16,091 bases of DNA from DATDYW01 sp036516995 (GCA_036516995.1 DATDYW010000033.1:1-16091), one strand, 5' to 3'. Shown: positions 5,413 through 12,670, counted from the first letter of the stretch. A program made the numbers and translations. Notes: generated from the sequence alone by a model not told the origin.

Positions 5413-7899
5413 TCAAGAGCCCCGCTCGCGGCTGCCAATGACAAAGGAAATTAGGCGGTTTTTCACGAAGACCACCTTTGATACCTGTTGCCCGATGAGG
5501 TGTTTTTGGGTTGACGGAGCCGCCTCGGCGGCTGCTCGGACAGTTGACTCGTTCGCGTCCCGCGCTACCCGGACGGTCGCGCGAACCTTCCCGCCAATCT
5601 GCACGGCCACGGCGACGGTCTCGTCCTCGAGGAGCGGGGCGGCGGCCTCCGGCCAGGGCTGCCGGTGCACGGATTCTCCCCCGCCGAGGCTCCCCCAGAG
5701 TTCCTCGGCTAGGTGCGGGGCGAACGGCGCGAGGATGCGGACAAAGAGTTTCAGATCTTCAGCTGACGCGCCACCTTTCTCTAGTTCGGTGAGACACATC
5801 ATCATCGCCGCGATGGCGGTATTAAATTTTAGTGTCTCGATGTCTGCGCCGACCTTGGCGATGGTGCGATGCAGCGCCTTTTTCCCCGAGGTGGAACCTA
5901 GGGAAGCTTCCCTAGGTTCCACCTCGGGGCGACTCACTAGCCGCCAGGCGCGGTCGAGGAAGCGGCGCACGCCGGTGATGCCGTTCGGGTCCCAGGGGTA
6001 GCTGCCGACCTCGGCGTAGGGCCCGAGGAACGCGAGGTACATTCGTACCGTGTCGGCGCCGTACCTGGTGACCTCGGCGTCGGGATCGACGACGTTCCCC
6101 TTCGACTTGCTCATTTTGTCGCCGTCGGGGCCGAGAATGAGGCCGCGGTTCGTTCGGCGGGTGAACGGCTCGCCGTCTTTCACCAGACCGAGCGAGGCGA
6201 GCGCCTTGGCGAAAAAGCGCGAGTAGAGTAAATGCATCGTGGTGTGCTCGGCGCCGCCGGAGTAGAAGTCAACGGGCATCCAGTTGCCCATCTTTTTTCT
6301 CGAGGCAAACTCCTTTTCGTTGGCCGGGTCGCAGTAGCGGTAGTAGTACCAGGACGAGTCGACGAAGGTGTCGAGCGTGTCCGTCTCGCGCTCCGCCTCT
6401 CCGCCGCACGTCGGGCACGTCGTCTTCACGAACGCCGCGTTTCGCGCCAAGGGCGACGCTCCGTCGTCTGCGGGCAAGTACGAATCAATGGCGGGTAGCT
6501 CAACCGGCAGCTGATCCTCCGGTACGCCAACCGGGCCACACTTCCCGCAGTGCACCACCGGAATCGGGCAGCCCCAGTAGCGCTGTCGCGAGACGAGCCA
6601 GTCGCGGAGGCGGTACTGGGTCACCTTTCGCGCCGAACCCTTTTCGGCAAGCCAGGAGGCAATCGCGGTGCGCGCCTCGGCCGATCGCATGCCGTTGAAC
6701 TGCTCGGAGTTCACGGTGATGCCGTCGTCGAGCGTCGGGCGCTCGGGCCGCGGCGCCGATGCGTAATCAATTGCGGCGTCGTACCCTCTTTCCGGAACGA
6801 CGGAGAAGGGTAAATCTACTCCAAATTTTTCTGCGAATGCTAAATCGCGCTCGTCGTGGGCGTCGCCGAAGACGGCGCCGGTGCCGTAGGAGCCGAGCAC
6901 GAAGTCGCCAACGAAGATGGGAATCTCCTTCCCGTTGGCAGGATTCACCGCCACCACGCCCTCGAGCTTCACGCCAGTCTTGTCGGCGGCACCCTCGAGC
7001 CGTTCGAGTTCGCGCTTCTTGGCGGCAGCAGCGGCGTAGGTGCGCACCTCGTCGATGTTTGAAATCTTGCCAGCGAGCTTCTCCACCAACGAGTGCTCCG
7101 GGGCCAGCGTCACGAACGCGCCAGAGAAAATGGTGTCGATGCGTGTGGTGAAGACGGAAATTTTCTCGTCTGTGCCCGCAATCTGAAAATCAATTTCCGC
7201 CCCCTCGCTCCGCCCAATCCACTCCCGCTGCGCGGCCTTGATGGGCTCGGGCCAGTCGAGGCTCGCGAGGTCGTCCACCAACGCGTCGGCAAACTTCGTG
7301 ATGCGCAGCAGCCACTGCTTCATCTTTCGCTGCTCTACGGCAGTGCCGCAGCGCTCGCAGGCGCCGTCCTTCACCTGCTCGTTGGCGAGCACGGTTTTGT
7401 CGTTCGGGCACCAGTTCACCGCCGTCTCCGCCTGGTACGCGAGGCCGGCATCGAGGAGCTTCAGGAAGAGCCACTGCGTCCAGCGGTAGTAGCCGGGGTC
7501 GCAGGTACTGATCTTGCGCGACCAGTCGAAGGAGGCGCCCATCGAGCGCAGCTGGGTCTCCATCGTCGTCATATTCTGCTCTGTCCAGTCGCGCGGGTTT
7601 AGGTTGTGCTGAATGGCGGCGTTCTCGGCGGGCAGGCCGAAGGCGTCGAAGCCAATCGGGAACATCACGTTAGCCCCCGACATTCGTAGCTTGCGAACGT
7701 AAATGTCTGACACGGCGAAGGCGTACCAGTGGCCAACGTGCAGGTTGCCGCTCGGGTACGGGAATTCCACCAAGCAGTAGCGCTTGTCGCCTTTCGCCGC
7801 GCGCTCGTCGCTGGCCTTGTGCAGGCCGAGCTCCTCCCAGCGCTGCTGCCACTCCTTCTCGACCGCCTTGTGGTCGTACCAGCGATTCTCGTTGGGCAT
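5413..7899 (-). CDS. leuS: Leucyl-tRNA synthetase
   Basis: LeuRS charges tRNA-Leu. The 828-aa protein has the class-I signature HVGH (54-57) in PYPSGNLHVGHWYAF, followed by GFDAFGLPAENAAI. It has Cys164/Cys181/Cys184 of a zinc-binding module, the CP1 editing domain with TTRIDT and HDERD, a second Cys-rich insert (HCGKCG, CPTCGGEAERETDTLDTFVDSSWYY) and KMSKS at 595-599. An anticodon-binding domain and a C-terminal domain ending VVFVKNRLISFVIG complete it. Length is slightly short of the usual 860. In the editing domain GAVFGDAHDERD is one residue shorter than the common GAVMGVPAHDERD. Residues 657-672 are encoded by a perfect palindrome inserted at the start of the anticodon-binding domain (see 5884-5929). 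The start ATG follows a weak -10 (TAAGAT at 8 or GATACT at 5 bases). It is divergent from the 62-aa gene. Confidence 0.98.
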   Translation of the reverse strand: MPNENRWYDHKAVEKEWQQRWEELGLHKASDERAAKGDKRYCLVEFPYPSGNLHVGHWYAFAVSDIYVRKLRMSGANVMFPIGFDAFGLPAENAAIQHNLNPRDWTEQNMTTMETQLRSMGASFDWSRKISTCDPGYYRWTQWLFLKLLDAGLAYQAETAVNWCPNDKTVLANEQVKDGACERCGTAVEQRKMKQWLLRITKFADALVDDLASLDWPEPIKAAQREWIGRSEGAEIDFQIAGTDEKISVFTTRIDTIFSGAFVTLAPEHSLVEKLAGKISNIDEVRTYAAAAAKKRELERLEGAADKTGVKLEGVVAVNPANGKEIPIFVGDFVLGSYGTGAVFGDAHDERDLAFAEKFGVDLPFSVVPERGYDAAIDYASAPRPERPTLDDGITVNSEQFNGMRSAEARTAIASWLAEKGSARKVTQYRLRDWLVSRQRYWGCPIPVVHCGKCGPVGVPEDQLPVELPAIDSYLPADDGASPLARNAAFVKTTCPTCGGEAERETDTLDTFVDSSWYYYRYCDPANEKEFASRKKMGNWMPVDFYSGGAEHTTMHLLYSRFFAKALASLGLVKDGEPFTRRTNRGLILGPDGDKMSKSKGNVVDPDAEVTRYGADTVRMYLAFLGPYAEVGSYPWDPNGITGVRRFLDRAWRLVSRPEVEPREASLGSTSGKKALHRTIAKVGADIETLKFNTAIAAMMMCLTELEKGGASAEDLKLFVRILAPFAPHLAEELWGSLGGGESVHRQPWPEAAAPLLEDETVAVAVQIGGKVRATVRVARDANESTVRAAAEAAPSTQKHLIGQQVSKVVFVKNRLISFVIGSRERGS
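5884..5929. repeat. 46-bp perfect palindrome inserted in frame in leuS
   Basis: Every base of 5884-5929 pairs with its mirror around the centre 5906/5907 (GAAGCTTC core; arms CCCCGAGGTGGAACCTAGGG). It is unrelated in sequence to the mnmA palindromes. In LeuRS it encodes about residues 657-672 (EVEPREASLGSTSG within RLVSRP...KKALHRT), between the DRAWRLV helix and the LHRTIAKV helix that are normally joined by a short linker. Because it is a perfect palindrome it can give the same peptide when read from either strand. Confidence 0.85.
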
Positions 7900-7920
7900 A
7901 GGTCAGTATCTTAACCTTAT

Positions 7921-7951
7921 TTGACCGGCGCCTGGCTAGTCGCGCTAGACT
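7921..7951 (+). promoter_or_regulatory. Promoter of the 62-aa gene
   Basis: TTGACC (7921-7926) and TAGACT (7946-7951) are separated by 19 bases, slightly long. TAGACT ends 7 bases before the ATG at 7959, so the transcript is expected to be leaderless. It sits in the 59-base gap shared with the divergent leuS start. Confidence 0.5.
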
Positions 7952-7958
7952 GTTGCAA

Positions 7959-8147
7959 ATGGCTAGACGAACCTTAGCGCCCGAGGCGCTCTACTCCTCG
8001 GAAACCTTCGACCTGTGCCGCCGCGTGCTTTTCCGTGAGACCGACGAGGCCCTCCGCAGAGCCAGCGAGCGTCTCAGGAAAATCGATCCCGGTGGGCGCA
8101 GGGCGCTCGACCTCCTCCGCGAGCTGGAGGGTCGCCAGGCCCCGTAG
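7959..8147 (+). CDS. Small hypothetical protein, 62 aa
   Basis: I do not recognise a family. The ATG at 7959 is chosen over an in-frame TTG at 7953 because TAGACT stands 7 bases before it. The product is strongly charged and Arg-rich and probably helical throughout (FDLCRRVLFRETDEALRRASERLRKI ... RALDLLRELEG). It has no signal peptide or membrane helix. Its own promoter and a hairpin-T terminator starting at its stop codon support expression as a single-gene unit. A role is not predictable from sequence. Confidence 0.65.
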   Translation: MARRTLAPEALYSSETFDLCRRVLFRETDEALRRASERLRKIDPGGRRALDLLRELEGRQAP

Positions 8148-8171
8148 GCCGGAGTGCCGGCCTTTTCCTTT
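8146..8171 (+). terminator. Terminator of the 62-aa gene
   Basis: A 7-bp stem AGGCCGG / CCGGCCT with loop AGTG (8146-8163) is followed by the T-rich tract TTTTCCTTTC. The stem begins within the TAG stop codon. Confidence 0.8.
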
Positions 8172-8186
8172 CGCGCGCGGGCTGCG

Positions 8187-8214
8187 TTGCAAAAGTTGCC
8201 CTTTGGTGGATACT
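8187..8214 (+). promoter_or_regulatory. Likely promoter of the PurN-like gene
   Basis: TTGCAA (8187-8192), 16 bases, then GATACT (8209-8214). The ATG lies 15 bases beyond the -10, which leaves a leader of about 8 bases without a Shine-Dalgarno sequence. Both hexamers are 4/6 matches, so this is tentative. Confidence 0.4.
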
Positions 8215-8229
8215 GCGCCGGAACCACCT

Positions 8230-8922
8230 ATGCCAAAACTGAAACCAAAAATTCTTGTGTTCGCGTCCGGATCGGCCGAGGGCGGCGGGTCGGGATTCGA
8301 GAAGCTCGTCGAGGCTTCCCGCGGCGGGCCGCTCGACGCTGAAATCGTCGCGGTGGTCTCTAGCCACGCGAACGGCGGCGTACGCGAGCGCGCCGACCGG
8401 CTCGGCGTGCCGTTCACGCACTTCCCGCTCCCCCGCGAGGCAGCTGACTACCAGCGTATTGCGGACGCCTCGGGCGCGACCCTGTTCACCCTTTCCGGCT
8501 GGCTCAAGATGGTGAAGGGGCTCAACCTCGCCACCGGCTTCAGCCCGAAGACCGTGATCAACATCCACCCCGGCCCGCTGCCGGAGTTCGGCGGCCCCGG
8601 CCTCTACGGGCACCACGTCCACGAGGCGGTGATGGAGGCATTTAAAGCCGGGGAGGTCACCCACTCGGCCGTGACGATGCACTTCGTGGACGAGGTCTAC
8701 GACCGCGGCCCCGCCTTCTTCCGCCTCAACATCAAGGTTGAGGCGGGCGATACGCCGGATTTCCTCGGCGCGCGCGTGAACCGCTGGGAGCACCGCTGCC
8801 AGCCGGAAATCACAAACCTGGTGGCGCACGACCTGATTCGGTGGGACGGAATAAATCCCGCATCGCTCGTGGTGCCCGACGGCTACGAGATCGAGCGCTG
8901 GGCCGATGGCGACCCGAGCTAG
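8230..8922 (+). CDS. purN: PurN-like phosphoribosylglycinamide formyltransferase
   Basis: PurN transfers a formyl group from 10-formyl-tetrahydrofolate to GAR, the third step of purine synthesis. The 230-aa protein has the family's nucleotide-binding start KILVFASGS (7-15), then a Gly-rich insertion. The catalytic core NIHPGPLP contains Asn111 and His113, and HFVDEVYDRGP contains Asp158, matching the Asn-His-Asp triad of E. coli PurN. GDTPDFLGARVNRWEH (173-188) matches the C-terminal family motif. PurN sequences normally have a short GSGTNLQ loop near the N-terminus; here it is GSAEGGGSGF, so substrate details may differ. Another hydroxymethyl-/formyltransferase role is possible. It is transcribed alone and ends in a terminator; purF lies about 4 kb away on the same strand. 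Confidence 0.85.
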   Translation: MPKLKPKILVFASGSAEGGGSGFEKLVEASRGGPLDAEIVAVVSSHANGGVRERADRLGVPFTHFPLPREAADYQRIADASGATLFTLSGWLKMVKGLNLATGFSPKTVINIHPGPLPEFGGPGLYGHHVHEAVMEAFKAGEVTHSAVTMHFVDEVYDRGPAFFRLNIKVEAGDTPDFLGARVNRWEHRCQPEITNLVAHDLIRWDGINPASLVVPDGYEIERWADGDPS

Positions 8923-8937
8923 CGACAGCCTGCCCGC

Positions 8938-8968
8938 AGGCCCGAGGGAATCTTCGGGCCTTTTCCTT
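8938..8968 (+). terminator. Terminator of the PurN-like gene
   Basis: An 8-bp stem AGGCCCGA / TCGGGCCT with an 8-base loop (8938-8961) is followed by TTTTCCTT. It lies 15 bases after the stop and touches the end of the convergent ychF (stop at 8969-8967). The tail GGCCTTTTCCTT is nearly identical to that of the terminator at 8146. Confidence 0.8.
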
Positions 8969-10064
8969 ATACCTTGAACTCGATCACGTCGCCGTCCTTC
9001 ACGACGTACTCCCTGCCCTCGGTGCGCACCTGGGCCCGCTCGCGGGCAGCGGCGTAGGAGCCGGCGGCGAGGAGGTCGGCGCAAGCCACCACTTCCGCGC
9101 GAATGAAGCGCTGCTGGAAGTCGTTGTGGATGGCCGCGCCAGCCTCGGGAGCCGTTGCGCTGTGGCGAATCGTCCAGGCGCGCGTCTCATCTTCGCCGGT
9201 GGTGAAGTAGCTGATGCGGTCGAGGAGGCGGTAGGCGGCCGCGGTGAGCGCGCCGAGGCCGTCGCCGGAGACGCCGAGCTCTTCGCGCATCGCGGCGCGC
9301 TCCTCCGCAGGCGAGTCCCCCACCATTTTTTCTGCGCCAGCATCAAGGGTGACCCAGACCGCCTTTTGTTCATCAAAAAACGCTTTCAGTTTTTGCCACC
9401 GAACATCGTTGGCATCATCTATATTCTTTCCACCTGTTTGTTTGTTGAGGCAGTACATCACCGGCTTCGCCGTGAGCAGGTGCAGATCCTTCGACGCCTC
9501 GCGCTCCTTTTCGTTCAGTTCAACCCCGCGCGCCGACTTTCCTTCTTTGAGCGCCGCGGCCAGCTTCTGGCACGCTCCGTCGAGCATCGCCGCTATCTCA
9601 TCACCTCGCTTCACGTCGCGCGACAGTGTCTCGCGGCGTTTCTCAACCGTTTGTAAATCAGCGAGAGCAAGCTCGAGCTCGATTACCTCAATGTCGTTTA
9701 GCGGATCAATTTTGCCCGCCACGTGCACCACGTTCTCGTCGTCGAAGATGCGCACGACCTCGCAGATAGCGTCGGTCTCCCGAATGTGCGCTAAGAACTT
9801 GTTGCCGAGCCCCTCGCCCTCGGAGGCGCCGGCCACCAAGCCGGCGATGTCCGTGAACTCGACCACCGCCGGAATCGTCTTCGCGGATTTGGAGAGCGCA
9901 GAGAGGAGGCCGAGCCGCGGGTCGGGCACGGCGACTACCCCCACCGTCGGATCAATCGTGCAGAACGGGTAGTTCTCCGCCGGCACCGACTGCTCGGTGA
10001 GCGCGTTGAAGAGCGTGGACTTGCCCACGTTCGGGAGGCCGACAATGCCGACGGAGAGGGCCAT
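8967..10064 (-). CDS. ychF: Ribosome-binding P-loop NTPase YchF (OLA1 family)
   Basis: YchF is a conserved Obg-related NTPase that binds ribosomes and affects translation and stress responses. The 365-aa protein has the Walker A GLPNVGKST (9-17), the switch region NYPFCTIDPTVGVV (31-44), DIAGLV (72-77) and a C-terminal TGS domain (about 282-365: FTTGEDETRAWTI ... EYVVKDGDVIEFKV). Length is normal. The base-recognition motif is unusual: bacterial YchF usually has NxxE (NVNE in E. coli), but here the aligned segment is NKQT (207-210), so the Glu linked to ATP preference is absent. The start ATG lies 3 bases after the stop of the 82-aa gene, so the two are co-transcribed. Confidence 0.96.
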   Translation of the reverse strand: MALSVGIVGLPNVGKSTLFNALTEQSVPAENYPFCTIDPTVGVVAVPDPRLGLLSALSKSAKTIPAVVEFTDIAGLVAGASEGEGLGNKFLAHIRETDAICEVVRIFDDENVVHVAGKIDPLNDIEVIELELALADLQTVEKRRETLSRDVKRGDEIAAMLDGACQKLAAALKEGKSARGVELNEKEREASKDLHLLTAKPVMYCLNKQTGGKNIDDANDVRWQKLKAFFDEQKAVWVTLDAGAEKMVGDSPAEERAAMREELGVSGDGLGALTAAAYRLLDRISYFTTGEDETRAWTIRHSATAPEAGAAIHNDFQQRFIRAEVVACADLLAAGSYAAARERAQVRTEGREYVVKDGDVIEFKV

Positions 10065-10067
10065 GAC

Positions 10068-10316
10068 CTAGCGCCGCGGCGGCTGGATTCCGGCCGACTT
10101 GAACGTTTGGGCAATTTCGTTCTTGCGGGCAAAGAAGGCCTGCATCGCGGCGGCCTGCTCGGGAATGCCCTGCTTCTTCTTGGCCGCGATGTCCTTCGAG
10201 ATGGCCTCGAAGAGCTTCGGATTGGCGGCCATCAGCCCCTTTATCATCTCACGCTCGCCTTCTGGGAGTTTGCGGAGCTTCCAGTCGAGGATTTTCTGGG
10301 TGAGGAACTTGAACAT
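10068..10316 (-). CDS. Small hypothetical protein, 82 aa
   Basis: I do not recognise a family. It is a charged, probably all-helical cytoplasmic protein (KILDWKLRKLPEGEREMIKGLMAANPKLFEAI, then KKKQGIPEQAAAMQAFFARKNEIAQTF) with an amphipathic N-terminus (MFKFLTQKIL). The stop is 3 bases before the ychF ATG, so expression with ychF is very likely. Upstream it abuts a 7-bp repeat array; a variant unit there gives GATACT on the minus strand, 12 bases before the ATG, a possible -10. Codon use matches the neighbours. Confidence 0.75.
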   Translation of the reverse strand: MFKFLTQKILDWKLRKLPEGEREMIKGLMAANPKLFEAISKDIAAKKKQGIPEQAAAMQAFFARKNEIAQTFKSAGIQPPRR

Positions 10317-10320
10317 AGCG

Positions 10321-10392
10321 AGGTAACAAGTATCAGGTAACAGGTAACAAGTAAAGCGCCCCGATCCTACTGTTACTTACTCCTTGTCACCT
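10321..10392. repeat. Degenerate 7-bp repeat array with inverted arms
   Basis: Left arm: AGGTAAC, AAGTATC, AGGTAAC, AGGTAAC, AAGTAAA (10321-10355). After 16 bases the right arm reads GTTACTT, ACTCCTT, GTCACCT (10372-10392), an inverted and degenerate set. The outer ends GAGGTAACAAG / CTTGTCACCTC pair with one mismatch, so a stem-loop is possible. It is the same repeat family as at 4123-4274. It fills the gap between the second mltG-like gene (stop at 10397-10395) and the 82-aa gene. Confidence 0.75.
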
Positions 10393-10394
10393 CA

Positions 10395-11339
10395 CTACAA
10401 ATACCTGCTGATGTTCCGCAAATGCCCCGCGTAGTCGCTCGAGCAGTGAATCGTCCGCGACCGGTCGTGGATGTAGAAGAGGCAGGTCGTGTCGGCGGGG
10501 TGCATCGCGGCGGCGATGGCGGCCTCGCCGGGGCTCGAGATTGGCTCGGGCGGCAGGCCGCTCTGCTGGTAGGTGTTGAACGGCGAGTCGATGCGCTTGT
10601 CCCTCGGGGTGAGCCGCGGCCACCAGCGCCCCTCCTTCCCCTTCGCGTACTGCAGCGTGGCGTCAACCTGCAGCGGCATGCCGAGGAGCATCCGGTTCCA
10701 GATGACGCCGCTGATGAGGCGCATGTCGCCCTTCCCCGCCGCCTCGCGCTGAATCATCGAGGCGACGCGCACCACCGTGCCCGGGTCCAGCGCCGGCGTG
10801 CCCGAGGCCGCGACCAGCTCCCCGTAGACCTCGCCGAAGCGATCCTCCATCGCGTCGACAACCTCGTCCGGCGTCGTGCCCGCAGCCACGAGGTAGCGGC
10901 CCGGGAAGCGGTACCCTTCGCCGCCGCGGAAGGCGCAGGTGCTGGTCGCGCCAGCAAAATCTCGGTGCTCCCCGTCTGTCCAGCCGAGCTCTTTGGCAAA
11001 AACGTTCGCCATTTCCTCGCGGCGCTGCCCCTCGGCGACCGTCACGAAGCGGCGCGCCTGGTCTTCGACCGGCAGCGTCACGGATGCCTCGCCGAGCGAG
11101 ATCACGAGCTTGCCGGTCTCCGGATCAAGCGTGCCGAGGCTACCGGCGAGCGCCACGGCGGCTGCGCCGAGGCGCGTGCGCACGGCACCGGAAGCCTGGA
11201 GCGAGCGGGCTAGCTGCTCGGGAGACGCGTCGTCGACCGCAACCACGGGCCGCGTCTCGCCGCCAATCGGCGAGAACAGGTAGCCGACCGCGAAGGCGAG
11301 AACTGCGGCGGTCGCGGCAACGCCAAGCTTCCTTCGCAT
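10395..11339 (-). CDS. MltG-like endolytic transglycosylase, second paralogue
   Basis: The 314-aa product has a short N-terminal tail, a membrane helix (about 6-24) and a YceG/MltG catalytic domain. Motifs are TVAEGQRREEMANVFAKELGW (100-120), GGEGYRFPGRYLV (139-151) and ASMIQREA (193-200), in which Glu199 aligns with catalytic Glu218 of E. coli MltG. VIWNRMLLGMPLQVDATLQY and FNTYQQSGLPPEPISSPGEAA follow. It is clearly more divergent than the copy at 1910-2872: the usual first Glu of the motif is Gln, FPDTY is FPGRY, and two Cys are present near the C-terminus. The start is ATG at 11339 rather than the in-frame ATG at 11348, because TAGAAT (11352-11347) ends 7 bases before it and overlaps the upstream ATG. 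Whether it is a true lytic transglycosylase or a specialised variant cannot be told from sequence. Confidence 0.9.
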   Translation of the reverse strand: MRRKLGVAATAAVLAFAVGYLFSPIGGETRPVVAVDDASPEQLARSLQASGAVRTRLGAAAVALAGSLGTLDPETGKLVISLGEASVTLPVEDQARRFVTVAEGQRREEMANVFAKELGWTDGEHRDFAGATSTCAFRGGEGYRFPGRYLVAAGTTPDEVVDAMEDRFGEVYGELVAASGTPALDPGTVVRVASMIQREAAGKGDMRLISGVIWNRMLLGMPLQVDATLQYAKGKEGRWWPRLTPRDKRIDSPFNTYQQSGLPPEPISSPGEAAIAAAMHPADTTCLFYIHDRSRTIHCSSDYAGHLRNISRYL

Positions 11340-11346
11340 TACCCAC

Positions 11347-11352
11347 ATTCTA
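11347..11352 (-). promoter_or_regulatory. -10 box (TAGAAT) of the second mltG-like gene
   Basis: TAGAAT on the minus strand lies 7 bases before the ATG at 11339, giving a leaderless transcript. The five bases before it (CCGTG) are the same as before the purF -10 box. No clear -35 is seen. Confidence 0.5.
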
Positions 11353-11375
11353 CACGGGCCGAGTGGCCCCTCGCC

Positions 11376-11930
11376 TTAACTTTTACAGACTGCCGGCGCG
11401 GCGGCATCTCGGGCGAGGAGACGAATGGCGAGCAGATGCAGCAGCACGCCGAGGATGCCCACCTCGGCGCCGTGGAACGGCAGCGCCGGCACCAAGCTTG
11501 CGAGCCCAAAAACGGCGAGCAGCGCCGAGAGCGCGACGGCCGAGCCGCAGGCGGCGCAGCCGAGGCCGAGCGCGCCGGCGAGAACGCCGACGGCGCCCGC
11601 GCCGATTCCCCGCCGCCGCGCGGCGCGGCGGCGCAGCACGAAAACCGCGAGCGCCAGCGTCACGCCGAACAGGAGCGCACCTGCAATCACGCTCGCCGCG
11701 GCGAGCGGCGTGAAGTTCGTGCCGATTGAGCCCCAGAGCGCGAGGAGCAGCGAGACCTTCTCGCCCCAGGGTAGCGAGCCGCTGAAAATTCCGTCGCGGG
11801 CCAGCATCCAGTTCGGCAGCCAGGTGGCCAGGGTGAACGCGCCGAGCGCGGCGAGCGCCGCCAAGAGGGCGTAGCGCGGCTCGCCGAGCACCCGGCGGAG
11901 CGCGACGCTAGTGGACCCAGAAGTAGACAC
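11376..11930 (-). CDS. Small polytopic membrane protein with in-membrane CxxC
   Basis: The 184-aa product (from GTG at 11930) is an integral membrane protein with about five helices: roughly 18-40, 58-72, 76-99, 109-125/130-150 and 155-173. The basic loop RRRAARRRG (100-108) lies between helices. The motif GLGCAACGSAVALSALLAVFG places Cys125 and Cys128 at the start of a helix; similar CxxC-in-helix proteins occur in CPR genomes, but I cannot name the family. Redox or metal binding is possible. The start is uncertain: TTG 11945, GTG 11930 (23-base overlap with the gene upstream) and GTG 11891 (17 bases after its stop) are all in frame before the first helix. Overlap or closeness argues for co-transcription with the peptidoglycan-binding protein gene. 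Confidence 0.75.
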   Translation of the reverse strand: MSTSGSTSVALRRVLGEPRYALLAALAALGAFTLATWLPNWMLARDGIFSGSLPWGEKVSLLLALWGSIGTNFTPLAAASVIAGALLFGVTLALAVFVLRRRAARRRGIGAGAVGVLAGALGLGCAACGSAVALSALLAVFGLASLVPALPFHGAEVGILGVLLHLLAIRLLARDAAAPAVCKS

Positions 11931-12663
11931 GGTTCTCGCCGACAATTCTGCCGTCGGCGTCGTACGCCCAGGCGCGCACGGTCACCCGGCCGCGGCTGCG
12001 GCCGTCGGCGACGCCGTCGAGGCGGAAGTCCCGTACCGCGCCCTTCCTCGTCTTCGAGCTGCTCAGGCGCGGCGTCTCCTCGCCGCAGCCGAGCGCGAGA
12101 TCCTCGCCGAAGCGCACGACCGCGTTCTCGCAGTAGGCGCGCACGACCCACCAGGAAATTTTGAGGTTCTCCTCGCGGTCGCCGAAGTTCATCCGGTACT
12201 TCGTGAAGCCGTCGTCCGTCTTCGAGCCTCTCTTGTAGGTAATTTTGATTTGGTTGAGGCCGGGAGCCTTCACGAACGGCGGCGGCAGCGCGGGGTTGTA
12301 GACGACGGGAGCCGTCGGCTCGGGCGGCAGCGGGGCGACGGGGCACGACACGGTCTGAATCCGCAGGCGGGTGATTGGCCCGGCAATGGAGGTGCGGAGA
12401 ATGGCGTGCTCGGCCTGGAACGCCGAGACCGCCGCGGCGGTCGAGGTGCCGTAGTAGCCGGAAATCACAGTGTCGCCGCTGAGGTAGCCCTTGGCCTGGA
12501 GGAAGGCCTGGAGCTGGGCGACGGAGCTCGGCGGCGCGACGTCGCTGGCACCCTGCTCGAGCGTCTCGGGGAGGATGGTGCAGGCCACCTCGGCGGCAGA
12601 GGCGGTCGCGCCGGCGACCGAGACGGCGGCGGCAGCCGCGAAAGCTAGGAGCGCGTTTCTCAC
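11908..12663 (-). CDS. Secreted protein with peptidoglycan-binding domain
   Basis: The 251-aa protein starts with a signal peptide (about 1-23, MRNALLAFAAAAAVSVAGA, likely cut near ASA-AE). It then has a PG_binding_1-like domain at about 47-88: VAQLQAFLQAKGYLSGD ... GYYGTSTAAAVSAFQAEH. A Pro-rich linker (109-134) leads to a C-terminal beta-rich domain (about 138-251) with no motif I recognise. Such proteins bind the cell wall outside the membrane. A much earlier in-frame ATG at 12852 would bury the signal peptide. GTG at 12663 is chosen because TAGAAT stands exactly 7 bases upstream and the signal peptide starts there. It is the first gene of the leftward run toward ychF. Confidence 0.85.
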   Translation of the reverse strand: MRNALLAFAAAAAVSVAGATASAAEVACTILPETLEQGASDVAPPSSVAQLQAFLQAKGYLSGDTVISGYYGTSTAAAVSAFQAEHAILRTSIAGPITRLRIQTVSCPVAPLPPEPTAPVVYNPALPPPFVKAPGLNQIKITYKRGSKTDDGFTKYRMNFGDREENLKISWWVVRAYCENAVVRFGEDLALGCGEETPRLSSSKTRKGAVRDFRLDGVADGRSRGRVTVRAWAYDADGRIVGENRVYFWVH

Positions 12664-12670
12664 GCCCCAG

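Noticed and set aside
4251..5441. Plus-strand open frame of 396 codons opposite the HARE-HTH gene
   Set aside because: It is an antisense shadow of a GC-rich gene: low-complexity Leu/Ala/Val/His/Asp-rich product, start inside the repeat array, and the minus strand carries clear domain motifs.
5438..6001. Plus-strand frame carrying the palindrome peptide EVEPREASLGSTSG
   Set aside because: The peptide appears on both strands only because the palindrome is symmetrical; the frame itself is antisense to leuS.
11611..11633. 23-bp palindrome made only of G and C in the small membrane protein gene
   Set aside because: It encodes the RRRAARRRG loop, and alternating CGC/GCC codons readily give such symmetry; unlike the other palindromes it adds no apparent insertion.
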